A DNA stretch of 64,000 nt from Pseudomonas farris (GTDB taxonomy: Bacteria; Pseudomonadota; Gammaproteobacteria; Pseudomonadales; Pseudomonadaceae), in assembly GCF_019145235.1 (NCBI RefSeq), contig NZ_JAHSTV010000009.1:248001-312000 (forward strand). The letters run 5' to 3'. Positions 34,852-44,353 of the stretch are shown piece by piece. Made by a program: the position numbers and the translations under genes. Numbering within the stretch: the first letter of the stretch is position 1; each line of letters begins with the position of its first letter. Below the pieces are notes generated by a model. That model was given only the letters and a program-made list of their open reading frames with translations. It did not search any database and was not told where the DNA came from.

Positions 34852-35676
34852 TTAGAGTTGCCCCTTCAACCCGAACCGCTTCATCAACCCCGACTCCAAC
34901 AGCCCCTTGGGCAACAACCCTGCCATCAACGGCAACGCCCGGCTGCCATTACCCAAACGCACCAGACGCGGCGGCTTATTCTGTTGCACGGCCTTCAATA
35001 AACCGGCGGCAAATTCACTGGCCGGCGTGGGTTTGTCCTGAGACGCCTGGGCTCGTGCACGAATACCTTCACGCAGCGGCCACCATGGCGATTGCTCGGT
35101 GATCAGTTGCTCAGCTTCGTTGCCGGCATTTTTCGCGAAGCTGGACGCGATAGCCCCAGGCTGAACTTCCATGACCCGCACGCCGAACGGCGCCAGTTCC
35201 ATGCGCAACGCATCGCTCAAAGCATGCACCGCGGCTTTCGAAGCACAGTAAGCACCTGCAAACGGCGTGACCAGAACCCCGGACACGCTGCCGATGTTCA
35301 CCACCAGGCCCCTGGCGCGACGCAGTACCGGGAACATCGCGCGAGTGACGCCGACGATCGCAAACACGTTGGTTTCGAATTGCCGCTGCATGGCCGGCAC
35401 ACCGCCATCGAGCAGGGGGCCCATGGCGCCATAGCCGGCGTTGTTGATCAGCACATCAAGGCCGCCACGTTGCTGATTGATCCGCTCGCTCAGTTGTTCG
35501 AGGGCCGGGCCATCGTTCACGTCCAATTGCACGGCGGTGAAACCGGCAGCGGTTAGAGCGGCTACGTCTTCAGCCTTGCGGGCGCTGGCCCAGACTTCGT
35601 AACCGGCACTTTTGAAGGCGTCAGCGAGGGCGCGGCCAATGCCGCTGGAACAACCGGTAATCAACGCAACGGGCAT
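34852..35676 (-). CDS. Short-chain dehydrogenase/reductase
   Basis: A 274-residue classical SDR. The NAD(P)-binding motif is TGCSSGIGRALADAF (residues 7-21), NNAGYGAMGP is the NNAG motif, and the active site is Ser in IGSVSG with YCASKAAVHAL (Tyr and Lys). Substrate is unknown. ATG 35676 has AAGGA 7 bases ahead; the ATG 18 bases upstream lacks one. It is followed on the same strand by REP repeats and preceded, 30 bases away, by the small membrane protein gene. Confidence 0.88.
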   Translation of the reverse strand: MPVALITGCSSGIGRALADAFKSAGYEVWASARKAEDVAALTAAGFTAVQLDVNDGPALEQLSERINQQRGGLDVLINNAGYGAMGPLLDGGVPAMQRQFETNVFAIVGVTRAMFPVLRRARGLVVNIGSVSGVLVTPFAGAYCASKAAVHALSDALRMELAPFGVRVMEVQPGAIASSFAKNAGNEAEQLITEQSPWWPLREGIRARAQASQDKPTPASEFAAGLLKAVQQNKPPRLVRLGNGSRALPLMAGLLPKGLLESGLMKRFGLKGQL

Positions 35677-35706
35677 GGCGCGGTCCTTGTGCAAAGAAGA
35701 AAGGGA

Positions 35707-36171
35707 TCAGTCGGAGAAACTACCCTGCAAACGCTCGGCGCGAAACTCCAGGGTTTGCGGGCGATAACCGGGGCGCAGGGGCGGCATTGGCAAGCAGTCT
35801 TCCCAGTTGCCGCCGGCCTGCAATTCGCCGGGGCCGCGATAGCGCGGTGCGGCGTATTGATTGTCAGCCAGATTGACCGTATCGCCCGGTGCATAAGCGG
35901 CGATGCGCCAGCGAAGTTCGGTCAGCGGCACGTCGTTGCCGTTGTTCATCGTCAGCTTCAAGGGGCGATCCGCCGGGCAGTGCTCGGGCGCGTAGGTGAT
36001 ACGCAGCTCAAGGCGCGCCAGTTGCTTGACCTCGCGGGTGTCCAGCCAGAATACCCACACCGCCACCAGGCCCAATCCGACAGCGGCGGCCATGGAAACC
36101 GGCACGGCCTTGGACGGGTAGCGCAGCAGCAGGATCAGCCAGGTGATGACCAGCAGGACGCCGATGAACAT
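35707..36171 (-). CDS. Small membrane protein of unknown function
   Basis: A 154-residue protein with two N-terminal membrane segments (about residues 2-20 and 28-48) and a soluble C-terminal domain with beta-strand character (LELRITYAPEHCPADRPLKL, LRWRIAAYAPGDTVNLADNQ), probably periplasmic or cytoplasmic-facing by two-segment topology. No family is recognised with certainty. ATG 36171 has GAGG 9 bases before it. It lies upstream of, and in the same direction as, the SDR gene, so the two may be co-transcribed. Confidence 0.7.
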   Translation of the reverse strand: MFIGVLLVITWLILLLRYPSKAVPVSMAAAVGLGLVAVWVFWLDTREVKQLARLELRITYAPEHCPADRPLKLTMNNGNDVPLTELRWRIAAYAPGDTVNLADNQYAAPRYRGPGELQAGGNWEDCLPMPPLRPGYRPQTLEFRAERLQGSFSD

Positions 36172-36258
36172 GACGCGAAACCTCGGGAAGGGAAAGAGCA
36201 TCCTACCTAAGCGTAGGTGGAATTGGCGATGGGCATGATTCCGGCGTTGGACGTTATG

Positions 36259-36351
36259 GCCCCTTCGCGAGCAAGCCCGCTCCCACATTCGACCGAGTTG
36301 TCTTATGGGAATGCGATTAAATGTGGGAGCGGGCTTGCTCGCGAAGGGGCC
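36259..36351. repeat. REPIN before the alginate operon end
   Basis: GGCCCCTTCGCGAGCAAGCC at 36259-36278 is matched by GGCTTGCTCGCGAAGGGGCC ending at 36351. The mirror extends past the REP core by the flanking GGCCCC/GGGGCC. Confidence 0.9.
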
Positions 36352-36371
36352 CTCTGAATCGCTGCAAAACC

Positions 36372-36438
36372 TAAAAAAAGCCCCCGACCAACCCACTGCG
36401 GATAGGGACGCAGCGGGCTGGACGGGGGCTTTTTATTT
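36372..36438 (-). terminator. Terminator of the alginate operon (after algA)
   Basis: Outer stem AAAAAGCCCCCG (from about 36375) with CGGGGGCTTTTT (36423-36434), and an inner paired region CCACTGCG/CGCAG within the loop. On the minus strand it lies 13 bases past the algA stop and ends in a T run. Confidence 0.9.
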
Positions 36439-36451
36439 TTTACCGGTCAAA

Positions 36452-37903
36452 TCACTGCGCGATGGTTTTCACCGACACGCCGCGTTCGATCGGGGTAGAG
36501 CGACCGTAGATATCTTCAAAGCGCTCGATATCGTCTTCACCCAGGTAGCTGCCCGATTGCACTTCGATGATCTCGAGTGGAATCTTGCCCGGGTTGCGCA
36601 GACGGTGAACCGAGGCGATCGGGATGTAGGTCGACTGGTTTTCAGTCAGCAGGAACACGTTTTCGTCGCAGGTCACTTCAGCGGTGCCGCTGACCACGAT
36701 CCAGTGTTCGGCGCGGTGGTGGTGCATTTGCAGCGACAGGCACGCGCCCGGCTTGACCGAGATGCGCTTGACCTGGAAACGGCCGCCCATGTCGACCGAG
36801 TCGTAGGAGCCCCACGGACGATAGACTTCGCAGTGGTTCTGGGTTTCGCTGCGGCCCTGCTCGTTGAGGGTGTTGACCATCTGTTTGACGCCTTGGACCT
36901 TGTCCTTGTGGACGATCATCATGGCGTCCTTGGTTTCGACGACCACGATGTTTTCCAGGCCGATCACCGACACCAGCTTGCCGTTGCCGTGGATCATGCA
37001 GTTTTTGCTGTCCTGGATGACCACGTCGCCTTTGGTGACGTTACCGTTGGCGTCTTTTTCATTGACTTCCCACAGCGACGACCAGCAACCGACATCGCTC
37101 CAGCCTGCGGTCAGCGGCACTACGCAGGCGCGCTGGGTTTTTTCCATCACCGAATAGTCGATGGAATTGTCCGGGCAGCAAGCGAAGGTGGCGGCGTCGA
37201 TGTCAACGGTGTCGACATCCTGTGCGCTACGTTCCAGCGTCAGTACGCAGGTGTCGTAGATGTCCGGATCGTGTTTTTTCAGCTCTTCGAGGAAGCGGCT
37301 GGCACGGAACAGGAACATACCGCTGTTCCAGAAGTAACCACCGGACTGGACGAATTCGGTGGCGCGTTTGACGTCGGGTTTTTCGACGAAGTGCGAGACA
37401 CGGCTGACGCCTTCCGGCAGCAGGGCATCGTTGGTGGACTTGATGTAGCCGTAACCGGTTTCCGGTTTGGTCGCCGGCACGCCGAACAGCACCATCTCGC
37501 CACGCTCGGCCGCCACAGTGGCCAGGGCCAGTGCGCGTTGCAGGGCTTTCTGGTCTTCCAGCACGTGGTCGGCCGGCAGCACCAGCATCAACTCGTCGCG
37601 ACCTTCATTGACCAGCATCATCGCGGTCAGGGCCACTGCCGGCGCTGTGTTGCGACCGAAGGGCTCCATCAGGATGCGCTGGGTGTCCAGATTGCGGGCA
37701 CTCAGTTGCTCGTTGACGATGAAGCGGTGTTCCTTGTTACAGACCACGATCGGAGTGTCCATGCCTTCGAACACCAGGCGTTCCAGGGTTTGCTGGAACA
37801 GCGTGTGTTCGCCGGTCAGGGCGAGGAATTGCTTGGGGAATTGCTTACGCGAAAGCGGCCAAAGACGTGAGCCGCTACCACCTGACAAGATCACCGGAAT
37901 CAT
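36452..37903 (-). CDS. algA: Phosphomannose isomerase / mannose-1-phosphate guanylyltransferase
   Basis: Bifunctional cytoplasmic enzyme making mannose-6-phosphate and GDP-mannose, the precursor for AlgD. The 483 residues start MIPVILSGGSGSRLWPLSRK, the nucleotidyltransferase motif; FVEKP marks the GMP domain, and QMHHHRAEHWIVVSGTAEVT near the C terminus is the isomerase cupin with metal-binding His. AAGGAG stands 7 bases before the ATG. It is last in the alginate operon, 213 bases after algF with a REPIN in the gap, and followed by a strong terminator. Confidence 0.97.
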   Translation of the reverse strand: MIPVILSGGSGSRLWPLSRKQFPKQFLALTGEHTLFQQTLERLVFEGMDTPIVVCNKEHRFIVNEQLSARNLDTQRILMEPFGRNTAPAVALTAMMLVNEGRDELMLVLPADHVLEDQKALQRALALATVAAERGEMVLFGVPATKPETGYGYIKSTNDALLPEGVSRVSHFVEKPDVKRATEFVQSGGYFWNSGMFLFRASRFLEELKKHDPDIYDTCVLTLERSAQDVDTVDIDAATFACCPDNSIDYSVMEKTQRACVVPLTAGWSDVGCWSSLWEVNEKDANGNVTKGDVVIQDSKNCMIHGNGKLVSVIGLENIVVVETKDAMMIVHKDKVQGVKQMVNTLNEQGRSETQNHCEVYRPWGSYDSVDMGGRFQVKRISVKPGACLSLQMHHHRAEHWIVVSGTAEVTCDENVFLLTENQSTYIPIASVHRLRNPGKIPLEIIEVQSGSYLGEDDIERFEDIYGRSTPIERGVSVKTIAQ

Positions 37904-37997
37904 GTTGTTACTCCTTAAATCGATTTGGTTAGAGCTACTGCGTTCTGTCGTTTCACTCTTGTTCTTGTTCCGTGTCCGAATTGACGCCTCGGTCCCT

Positions 37998-38090
37998 TGT
38001 GGGAGCGGGCTTGCTCGCGAAAGCGGTGGGTCAGCCAACATCATCGTTGAATGTGAAACCGTATTCGCGGGCAAGGCCCGGCTCCCACAG
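37998..38090. repeat. REPIN between algF and algA
   Basis: TTGTGGGAGCGGGCTTGCTC at 37998-38017 faces GGGCAAGGCCCGGCTCCCACA ending at 38090, an imperfect mirror with one inserted base pair. It splits the distal end of the alginate operon. Confidence 0.88.
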
Positions 38091-38116
38091 GGATATGGGT
38101 CAACCGGGCAAATGTG

Positions 38117-38770
38117 TTAGCGCGTCGAAACCGGGCGCTTGACCCACACTGGCGACAGGCTGCTGCCTTTGCCGGTGACGTACAGCACCGCGGCTTCACC
38201 ACGTTCCAGGGCAACCGGTTTCACGTCACCGACTTTGGTGGCGCCGTCGTACAGTGCCAGGCTGACTTTCACCGGGTTGATTTCACGCTCGCCACGGCCC
38301 TTGGCCGCCACGGACGGGACCACTTCGGTCTTGCCATCGGCGGTTTTCAGGGTCAGGGCCTTGTCACTGAGGTTCTGTACGCGCACCAGGGATTTCTGCT
38401 TGTTCTTGAACGGCGGCTCTTCGATCAGTTGTGGCGCGCCGCTGGCGTTGTTGACCAGGGTGTAATAGTGGTCACCGGCCAATTTCACCGGCAGGGTCTG
38501 GCTGCCGACCTTGGCGCTGTAATCGCCGCCCGGCATGAAGCTGAAGTCGGTGCTGGACAGCGGCGCGACTTCGCTCAGGTTGGTGGTGCCAACAGTGGCG
38601 CTGACTTCAGCGTTACCGGCGTTGAAGACCCGCACGAAACTGGAGCCTTTTGGTGCGGTCGGGCCGTAGAGCGCGCCGTCACCGGCGAAGGCTTGCAAGG
38701 ACAATACGCTCATGCCGGCGACGAGAGCAAAGGTCTTAGCGAGACGGCGAGGAGTAGTAGTGAAAGTCAT
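38117..38770 (-). CDS. algF: Alginate O-acetylation protein AlgF
   Basis: Periplasmic member of the alginate acetylation complex with AlgI and AlgJ, 217 residues. Signal peptide to about SLQAFAGDG (residue 29), then GDGALYGPTAPKGSSFVRVF and GERE/EINPVKVSLALYDG, the AlgF pattern. It lies 14 bases after algJ. The enzymatic part is not clear in the family; it may relay acetyl groups. Confidence 0.95.
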   Translation of the reverse strand: MTFTTTPRRLAKTFALVAGMSVLSLQAFAGDGALYGPTAPKGSSFVRVFNAGNAEVSATVGTTNLSEVAPLSSTDFSFMPGGDYSAKVGSQTLPVKLAGDHYYTLVNNASGAPQLIEEPPFKNKQKSLVRVQNLSDKALTLKTADGKTEVVPSVAAKGRGEREINPVKVSLALYDGATKVGDVKPVALERGEAAVLYVTGKGSSLSPVWVKRPVSTR

Positions 38771-38784
38771 GGTGTACCTCTCTT

Positions 38785-39960
38785 TCAGTTTTGCGCCCGG
38801 TCGGGCGTCTCGGATTTAGTGTTTGCAGCTACGTTTTGTTGGCGTGCGCCGGCTTGTTTAAGCTCTGCGACCCACTGCGGGTCGGCGTCACCGATTTCGT
38901 TGTTCACAGGCAGATATCGTTCAGGGAACTCCCAGATCAGCACTTGTGGCGGGCTGTTCTTGAAGGCGTCGCTTTTCAGGTAGCTGAGCATCGGCAGAAT
39001 CGGGCCATGGCCGTCTTCGGCGTAGCTGACCACGTCGCTGTGCAGTGCCTCTTTCAGCGCACCGATGAAGTTCCAGTTCGGGTTGGCGCTGTAGCTGGTG
39101 CCGATCAGGGCCACCGGCACTTCAGTGTTGGCGAACAGGGCGTCGTCACCGGCAGGCTGATCTTGGGCAGCCACGGTGTTGCGCTTCTGCAAAGGCTCTT
39201 GCGCCGGCATCAGGTTTTCGAACAGCGGGTCCAGCGGCAGGAACAACCGCAGGTCGCCCTTGTGCGTCACCTTCTCCGCAGGTTCGGTGACGAAGTTTTG
39301 CGGTTCGCCGCTGAGCGGTGCCTTGTCGGCGATGGTTTTGGCCAGGGTCTGGGCAGCGATTTGCGCGCCTTCCGGGGTCCAGTGGGTGTCGGTGCGCAGG
39401 AACACTTGCTGACCGTCTTGCTTGCCCTTTTGCAGCGGGCCGAGCAGGTCAGGGGCGATGATCTTGTTGGCCGCGACACGAGCGTGGAAGTCCTTGTACA
39501 GATTGGCGTGGATACTCGCCGGCTTCACTTCACCCAGATGTTCCGGGTACAGACGCGTCTTGGCCGGCACGATCGCCATCACCAATTGCACGCCTTGCTT
39601 TTTCAGGGTCTGGCGCACGCCTTCGACCAACGCGTAGTTGCCCTGCAGGTTCAACTCTTCGTTGACGATCGGGTGGAACTCTTCATCGCTGTAGAGCCAC
39701 TGATCGCGACCGAGCACCACGCCCGGACGACCTTCGTTGAACAGTTTGAAATCCAGCGCGGCCCAAAGATTGGTGCCCAGGCGCTTGATCGGGAACTCTT
39801 CGTCGTAGTGCGTCTCGACGGCTTTGGTCCAGCGACCGTTGAGCACGGTCGCTTCGGCGTTGGTACTGAAACCGAAGAAGCTGCGTACCGACCACACGCC
39901 CAGGACCAGCAAGGTCACCAGGAACAGGGCGATGTAGAAGATGCGTAATGAGCGGGTCAT
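38785..39960 (-). CDS. algJ: Alginate O-acetyltransferase AlgJ
   Basis: Periplasmic, membrane-anchored SGNH-like acetyltransferase component, 391 residues. One N-terminal membrane segment (FYIALFLVTLLVLGVWSVRS) is followed by the AlgX/AlgJ domain; the catalytic triad motif is visible as RTDTHWTPEGAQ (Asp, His) and LIGTSYSANPNWNF (Ser). It starts 12 bases after algI and lies directly before algF. Confidence 0.96.
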   Translation of the reverse strand: MTRSLRIFYIALFLVTLLVLGVWSVRSFFGFSTNAEATVLNGRWTKAVETHYDEEFPIKRLGTNLWAALDFKLFNEGRPGVVLGRDQWLYSDEEFHPIVNEELNLQGNYALVEGVRQTLKKQGVQLVMAIVPAKTRLYPEHLGEVKPASIHANLYKDFHARVAANKIIAPDLLGPLQKGKQDGQQVFLRTDTHWTPEGAQIAAQTLAKTIADKAPLSGEPQNFVTEPAEKVTHKGDLRLFLPLDPLFENLMPAQEPLQKRNTVAAQDQPAGDDALFANTEVPVALIGTSYSANPNWNFIGALKEALHSDVVSYAEDGHGPILPMLSYLKSDAFKNSPPQVLIWEFPERYLPVNNEIGDADPQWVAELKQAGARQQNVAANTKSETPDRAQN

Positions 39961-39971
39961 AGTCAGATCCC

Positions 39972-41537
39972 TCAGAACTGGAAGTAAAGGAACGGCGAAA
40001 AGCTTTGCGCCGAGAGTTTGAGAATCGAGGCGATGAACAGCAGTAGAACCAGAGCGCGCATCACGTAACGGGACCAGTCAGCGGTCCAGTAGGCCGGTTG
40101 CACAGTCGCTTCAACGCCGACGGTGTAACCCGGTTCGTGGATGCTGGCCGGGTTTTCACCCGGTACGGCTTTGATCATTCCAGGCGTAGCCGCAGCAGGG
40201 CCATCGGCCTCGACGTTGACGGCAGGCTTGGTCTTGACCGGTGGCCGGTTGGTGTAGAAATCACGGATGCCGAAGAACGCCAGGGTGACGTAGGCCACCA
40301 CCAGTGTTGCCACTTGCAGACCGGTGAGGCTGGCCTGGTTAAGTTCCGACAGCGACCATTCGCCGAAGCTGAACATCGCACCGTACATGCGACCGGCGAC
40401 GTGCAGGTTTTCCGAACGGAAGATCACCCAGCCCATGACAACAAGCAGGAAGGTCAGCGCCCAACGGATCGGGTTGATGCTGCGCGGCGAGGTGTTCAGG
40501 CCGAGGGCTTTTTCGATCGCCAGCCACATGCCGTGCCAGGCACCCCAGATGATGTAAGTGATGTTCGCGCCGTGCCACAGACCACCGAGCAGCATGGTCA
40601 GGAACAGGTTGCGATAAGTCATCAGCGTGCCTTTACGGTTACCGCCGAGGGTGATGTACAGATAGTCACGCAACCAGGTCGACAGGCTGATGTGCCAGCG
40701 ACGCCAGAACTCGGTAATCGACTGGCTGATGTACGGCTGTTTGAAGTTTTCCATGAAGCGGAAACCCATCATCAAGCCCAGACCAATCGCCATGTCGCTG
40801 TAGCCGGAGAAGTCGAAGTACAGCTGCGCGGTGTAGGCCAGGGCGCCAAGCCAGGCATCGCCCGTGGTCGGGTCCTGCAAGGCGAAGCAATGGTCGGCCA
40901 CCACCGCCAGGGTGTCGGCGATGAAGACCTTCTTGATGAAGCCCTGCATGAACCGCGTGGCACCTTCGGAGAACTTGTCGAGGGTGTGGGTGCGGTTGTT
41001 GAACTGGTCGGCCAGGTCACGGAAACGCAACACAGGGCCCGCGATCAAGTGCGGGAAGATTGCCACGAATGCGGCAAAGTCGATCAGGTTGCGGGTCGCC
41101 GGGGTATCACCGCGGTAGACGTCGATGATGTAGCTGATGGACTCGAAGATGTAGAACGAGATCCCGATCGGCAACAGCACATGGGTCAGGATGAACGGCG
41201 AAAGACCGACCGAGGTCATCATCGCGTTGATGCTGTCCACGCCGAAGTTGGCGTACTTGAAGTAGCCGAGGATGCACAGGTCGACGCCCACGCCCAGGAG
41301 CAACCAGCGTTGGGCCGGTTTGGTCCGAACGCCTGCCGCACCGACTTTCAGGCCGATCCAGTAGTTCCACAGCGTGACGGCTGCGAACAGCGCAAGGAAG
41401 TCCACACGCCACCAGGCGTAGAACACGTAGCTGGCGATCAGCAGCAGCAAGTTGCGATAGCGTATTCCGCTCAAGTAGTACATGCCGAGAAAGATCGGCA
41501 AGAACAGAAACAGGAACACGTTGGATGAAAATACCAT
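39972..41537 (-). CDS. algI: Alginate O-acetyltransferase AlgI (MBOAT)
   Basis: Inner-membrane MBOAT protein that moves acetyl groups to the periplasm for alginate acetylation, 521 residues with about ten membrane segments. Start MVFSSNVFLFLFLPIFLGMY; the catalytic His lies in LLGGLWHGANITYIIWGAWH. GGAGA stands 7 bases before ATG 41537. A longer segment after about residue 445 (Pro/Ala-rich, before the last membrane part) is present. A REPIN separates it from algL. Confidence 0.96.
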   Translation of the reverse strand: MVFSSNVFLFLFLPIFLGMYYLSGIRYRNLLLLIASYVFYAWWRVDFLALFAAVTLWNYWIGLKVGAAGVRTKPAQRWLLLGVGVDLCILGYFKYANFGVDSINAMMTSVGLSPFILTHVLLPIGISFYIFESISYIIDVYRGDTPATRNLIDFAAFVAIFPHLIAGPVLRFRDLADQFNNRTHTLDKFSEGATRFMQGFIKKVFIADTLAVVADHCFALQDPTTGDAWLGALAYTAQLYFDFSGYSDMAIGLGLMMGFRFMENFKQPYISQSITEFWRRWHISLSTWLRDYLYITLGGNRKGTLMTYRNLFLTMLLGGLWHGANITYIIWGAWHGMWLAIEKALGLNTSPRSINPIRWALTFLLVVMGWVIFRSENLHVAGRMYGAMFSFGEWSLSELNQASLTGLQVATLVVAYVTLAFFGIRDFYTNRPPVKTKPAVNVEADGPAAATPGMIKAVPGENPASIHEPGYTVGVEATVQPAYWTADWSRYVMRALVLLLFIASILKLSAQSFSPFLYFQF

Positions 41538-41640
41538 CCCGATCTCTCCATGTTTAACCAACAGTCAAGGGCCAACGGCCCCCCCAAACCCCCCACCGAA
41601 AACCGGAGGGCTAACTCACAAAACTCAAACTCGACACCGA

Positions 41641-41736
41641 CCCTGTGGGAGCGGGCTTGCCCGCGATAGCGGTGGGTCAGTCGACATCAATGCTGAATGT
41701 CAGATTGCAATCGCGGGCAAGCCCGCTCCCACAGGG
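41641..41736. repeat. REPIN between algL and algI
   Basis: CCCTGTGGGAGCGGGCTTGC at 41641-41660 is mirrored by GCAAGCCCGCTCCCACAGGG ending at 41736. It lies in the 212-base gap within the alginate operon, 14 bases past the algL stop. Confidence 0.92.
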
Positions 41737-41749
41737 TTTTGTATTGTTC

Positions 41750-42880
41750 CTAGGAACCTTTGCCTTTCTCGCTGGCCGGGTCGTAGACCTTGGTCAAATC
41801 CCCGCCGAGGCGGAAGGTCTTGAACGGCTGCATTTTGTGTTTCTGCGCCAGCACATCCGGCGTGCAGGTGTAGAGCGAGCAGAACGGTTCGAGCCAGGCG
41901 AATTTCGAATCGACCTTGAGGTCGGTCATGTCCTGCTCTTTACCGTTCTTCTCCTCGAATTCATCCGGGTCTTCCACGCCTGCCAGCACGCGATCACCCA
42001 GGCGTTTCAAGGCGCCGTTGTTTTCCTGGCGCAGATCCACACCGTTGACCTGAGCGAAACTGGCGATCATCGCCAGTGGCGGCAGGGCATAGTTGTGATA
42101 GGCGAGGGCGCGTTGCTGGCGCTTGAGCTCGTTAGGCAGGAAGCCTTGGGCGTCGACCTGATTGACGCCGACCTTGTATTCCTTGACGGCCCAATCGAAC
42201 AGGTCGCGGCGGTTGGTGGCGACCGACGTGGCCATCACCGACCAGGCTGCCCAGTACGAGTGGTTGTTGGTTTGCTCGAGCGGCAGGTTGTCCCAATCGC
42301 TGACTACCTGATCAGCCATTTTGCTGAACCAGGCTTCAATCACTTGCGCTTCTTCCTGGTGGGTAGCCAGCGGATGCGAGTCAGAGAATTTCAGGCGGAC
42401 ATAGGACGAAGCCATGCTGCCCAACGCCCATTTGCGCATGGACTTGCCGGTGTGGTTGAAGTCCTTGGACATCAACGCATCGGCCTTGGCCCAGGCCGTT
42501 AGCCAGTTGAGCGTGCACTCCAGTTGTTCCGGACGACCGTCACGCATGAACTGCATCACCTGCTTGCTGGTGGCGCGCTCGATCTTGGTGATGTCGGCGG
42601 TGGTATCGCGGAAGGCTTTTTCCGATGCCTCGTTCAGGGTCGAACGGGCCTTGTCGGAGCCTTCGTATTTGCTGCGAAATTGCAGGGCGCCGGTGTAGGG
42701 CGTCGGCATCGCGTCGCAGCCTTCACTCTTGCCGCCGGTTTTGACTTTTTCAATTGGCGCGAAGTAACCCTGGGGCGGGCGCAGTGGCGCGGCGGCCTGG
42801 GTGGCGCCGGCGAACATCGCCAGCGTCAGCAGGGAGGGCGCGAGTAACTTTTTCAGCGTTCGGGTTTGCATGCAGTTCAT
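41750..42880 (-). CDS. algL: Alginate lyase AlgL
   Basis: Periplasmic beta-elimination lyase that cuts misdirected alginate, 376 residues. Signal peptide KLLAPSLLTLAMFAGATQAA, then AAPLRPPQGYFAP and the active-site segment EQTNNHSYWAAWSVM (Asn, His). ATG 42880 has GAGG 9 bases upstream; the ATG 15 bases earlier overlaps the algX end. It follows algX, whose stop it nearly abuts. Confidence 0.96.
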   Translation of the reverse strand: MNCMQTRTLKKLLAPSLLTLAMFAGATQAAAPLRPPQGYFAPIEKVKTGGKSEGCDAMPTPYTGALQFRSKYEGSDKARSTLNEASEKAFRDTTADITKIERATSKQVMQFMRDGRPEQLECTLNWLTAWAKADALMSKDFNHTGKSMRKWALGSMASSYVRLKFSDSHPLATHQEEAQVIEAWFSKMADQVVSDWDNLPLEQTNNHSYWAAWSVMATSVATNRRDLFDWAVKEYKVGVNQVDAQGFLPNELKRQQRALAYHNYALPPLAMIASFAQVNGVDLRQENNGALKRLGDRVLAGVEDPDEFEEKNGKEQDMTDLKVDSKFAWLEPFCSLYTCTPDVLAQKHKMQPFKTFRLGGDLTKVYDPASEKGKGS

Positions 42881-42891
42881 AAGAGGTAGCC

Positions 42892-44343
42892 TCATTGCCC
42901 GGCTTGAGCGGTACGCTGCTCGGCGCCGGAGAACACGTTGCGTTTGCAGATTTTCGCTTCGACTTTCTGAGGCGTGGTACCTGGTTTTTCAGGTCCCTGG
43001 ACTTCGACGGCCAGCAGATTCTGCGAGGCCCAGTCTTCGTCCGTGCGCAACTCGAAGGCGAAACGCCCGTCGGTATCGGAGGTTTCCGGTTTGTCGATCT
43101 TGATGTCCTCGTGGCGCCCGTTCATGTACCAGAGGGTGGCTTGCAAGGTTTTCACCGAGGTGTCGGCGAAGCGGATATCGACCTGGTGACTGCTGTTGCG
43201 CAGGTCCAGGTTCTTGCTGTTGACCATCAATTCGTTTTTGCCCGGTTTGAGCGTGGCACTGGCACTCATCTGTGCATCTTTGCCTTCGCAACCGTTGTCC
43301 AGCAGCGCCATCATTTGGCGGTAGATGGTTTCCTGATCGAGGCGATAAAGCGGCGAGAATTCCCAGATGAGGATTTTCGGTGGTTTGGTCTGGAACTCTT
43401 CGCTGCCCAGGTACTGCAGCATCGAACCTTCGAAGCCACCACCGGGGAACGCGACGTTGAGAATGTCGGCGCCGATGGCCTCTTCGAGGAAACCGGCGAA
43501 GTTGTAGTTCTTGCCACTGTGGCTGGTGCCGACCAGGGTGATTTCCGGATTACCGGAATCACTGAACAGATCGCCATCGCCCGCTTCGCCTTTTGGCTCG
43601 GTGGTGAACTGATCCATGTACTGGATCGCGTAGCTAGTGCCACAGAGTTGACCAGCCATGTTGTGTAACGTTCCGGTCTTGCCCATGCGACCCGACTTAT
43701 GGGTCTCGAATTCACGCTTGGGAACGTCGGCGAAGGCCGGCAATTGCTTGACCTTCTCGGCGACAATTTTCGCTGTGCGCTGGGCGCCATACGGCGTCCA
43801 GTGTTGGTCGCCGCGGAAGTAGAAGTCGTGAGCCGGCAGGGTATCGGGCAGCGATTCGTTGGTCAGCGGGGACAGGTCCGGAACTACGTAGCCCATCTGC
43901 GCGAAGCGCCCGAGCATGGTTTTGTAGTTCTTCAGCGCCTTGTCGAAATCGTAGCTCGCTTTCTCTGCCGGGTTCAGCTTGTTGCGGTTCACCAGGCCAC
44001 GAGTCGGCTGGTAAACGATGACCAGTTCCACGCCTTTGCTCTTGAACGCATCGTGCAGTTGTTTCATGCGTTTGTAGCCAGCGGGTGTGGTGTCGAACTC
44101 GGTGCGCAAGTCTTCTTGCGTACGGAACAGCCAATCGCCCTGCGCCTGCACCAGCGTGGTGAAGTTCTGCTGATAGCGGGTGGTGTAGTTCTTCGCGTCA
44201 TGGGCGGCGGGGCACAGGCTGCAGCAATCCTCGGCCTTGAAGCTGGGTGCTTTGGCATCTTCGGCACGTACGCCAGTGCTGGCCGCGAGAATGCCCGCGG
44301 TCAGGGCCGACAGGCTGAGTAATTTGATCAGGTGTGGGTGCAT
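42892..44343 (-). CDS. algX: Alginate acetyltransferase/biosynthesis protein AlgX
   Basis: Periplasmic SGNH-type acetyltransferase with a carbohydrate-binding C domain, 483 residues. Signal peptide to about TGVRAEDA (27). Cysteine-rich EDCCSLCPAAHD follows; catalytic motifs are RGDQHWTPYGAQ (Asp-His) and GTSHSGKNYNFAG (Ser). The CBM part includes DIRFADTSVKTLQATLWYMN. It is 11 bases after algG and before algL. Confidence 0.96.
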   Translation of the reverse strand: MHPHLIKLLSLSALTAGILAASTGVRAEDAKAPSFKAEDCCSLCPAAHDAKNYTTRYQQNFTTLVQAQGDWLFRTQEDLRTEFDTTPAGYKRMKQLHDAFKSKGVELVIVYQPTRGLVNRNKLNPAEKASYDFDKALKNYKTMLGRFAQMGYVVPDLSPLTNESLPDTLPAHDFYFRGDQHWTPYGAQRTAKIVAEKVKQLPAFADVPKREFETHKSGRMGKTGTLHNMAGQLCGTSYAIQYMDQFTTEPKGEAGDGDLFSDSGNPEITLVGTSHSGKNYNFAGFLEEAIGADILNVAFPGGGFEGSMLQYLGSEEFQTKPPKILIWEFSPLYRLDQETIYRQMMALLDNGCEGKDAQMSASATLKPGKNELMVNSKNLDLRNSSHQVDIRFADTSVKTLQATLWYMNGRHEDIKIDKPETSDTDGRFAFELRTDEDWASQNLLAVEVQGPEKPGTTPQKVEAKICKRNVFSGAEQRTAQAGQ

Positions 44344-44353
44344 AAAATTATCC

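Noticed and set aside
36305..37870. 521-codon open frame on the plus strand opposite algA
   Set aside because: Mirror of algA codons, starting inside a REPIN; no family features.
40098..41528. 476-codon open frame on the plus strand opposite algI
   Set aside because: Antisense to a membrane protein gene; very high Gln/His/Arg/Asp content and no supporting ribosome site.
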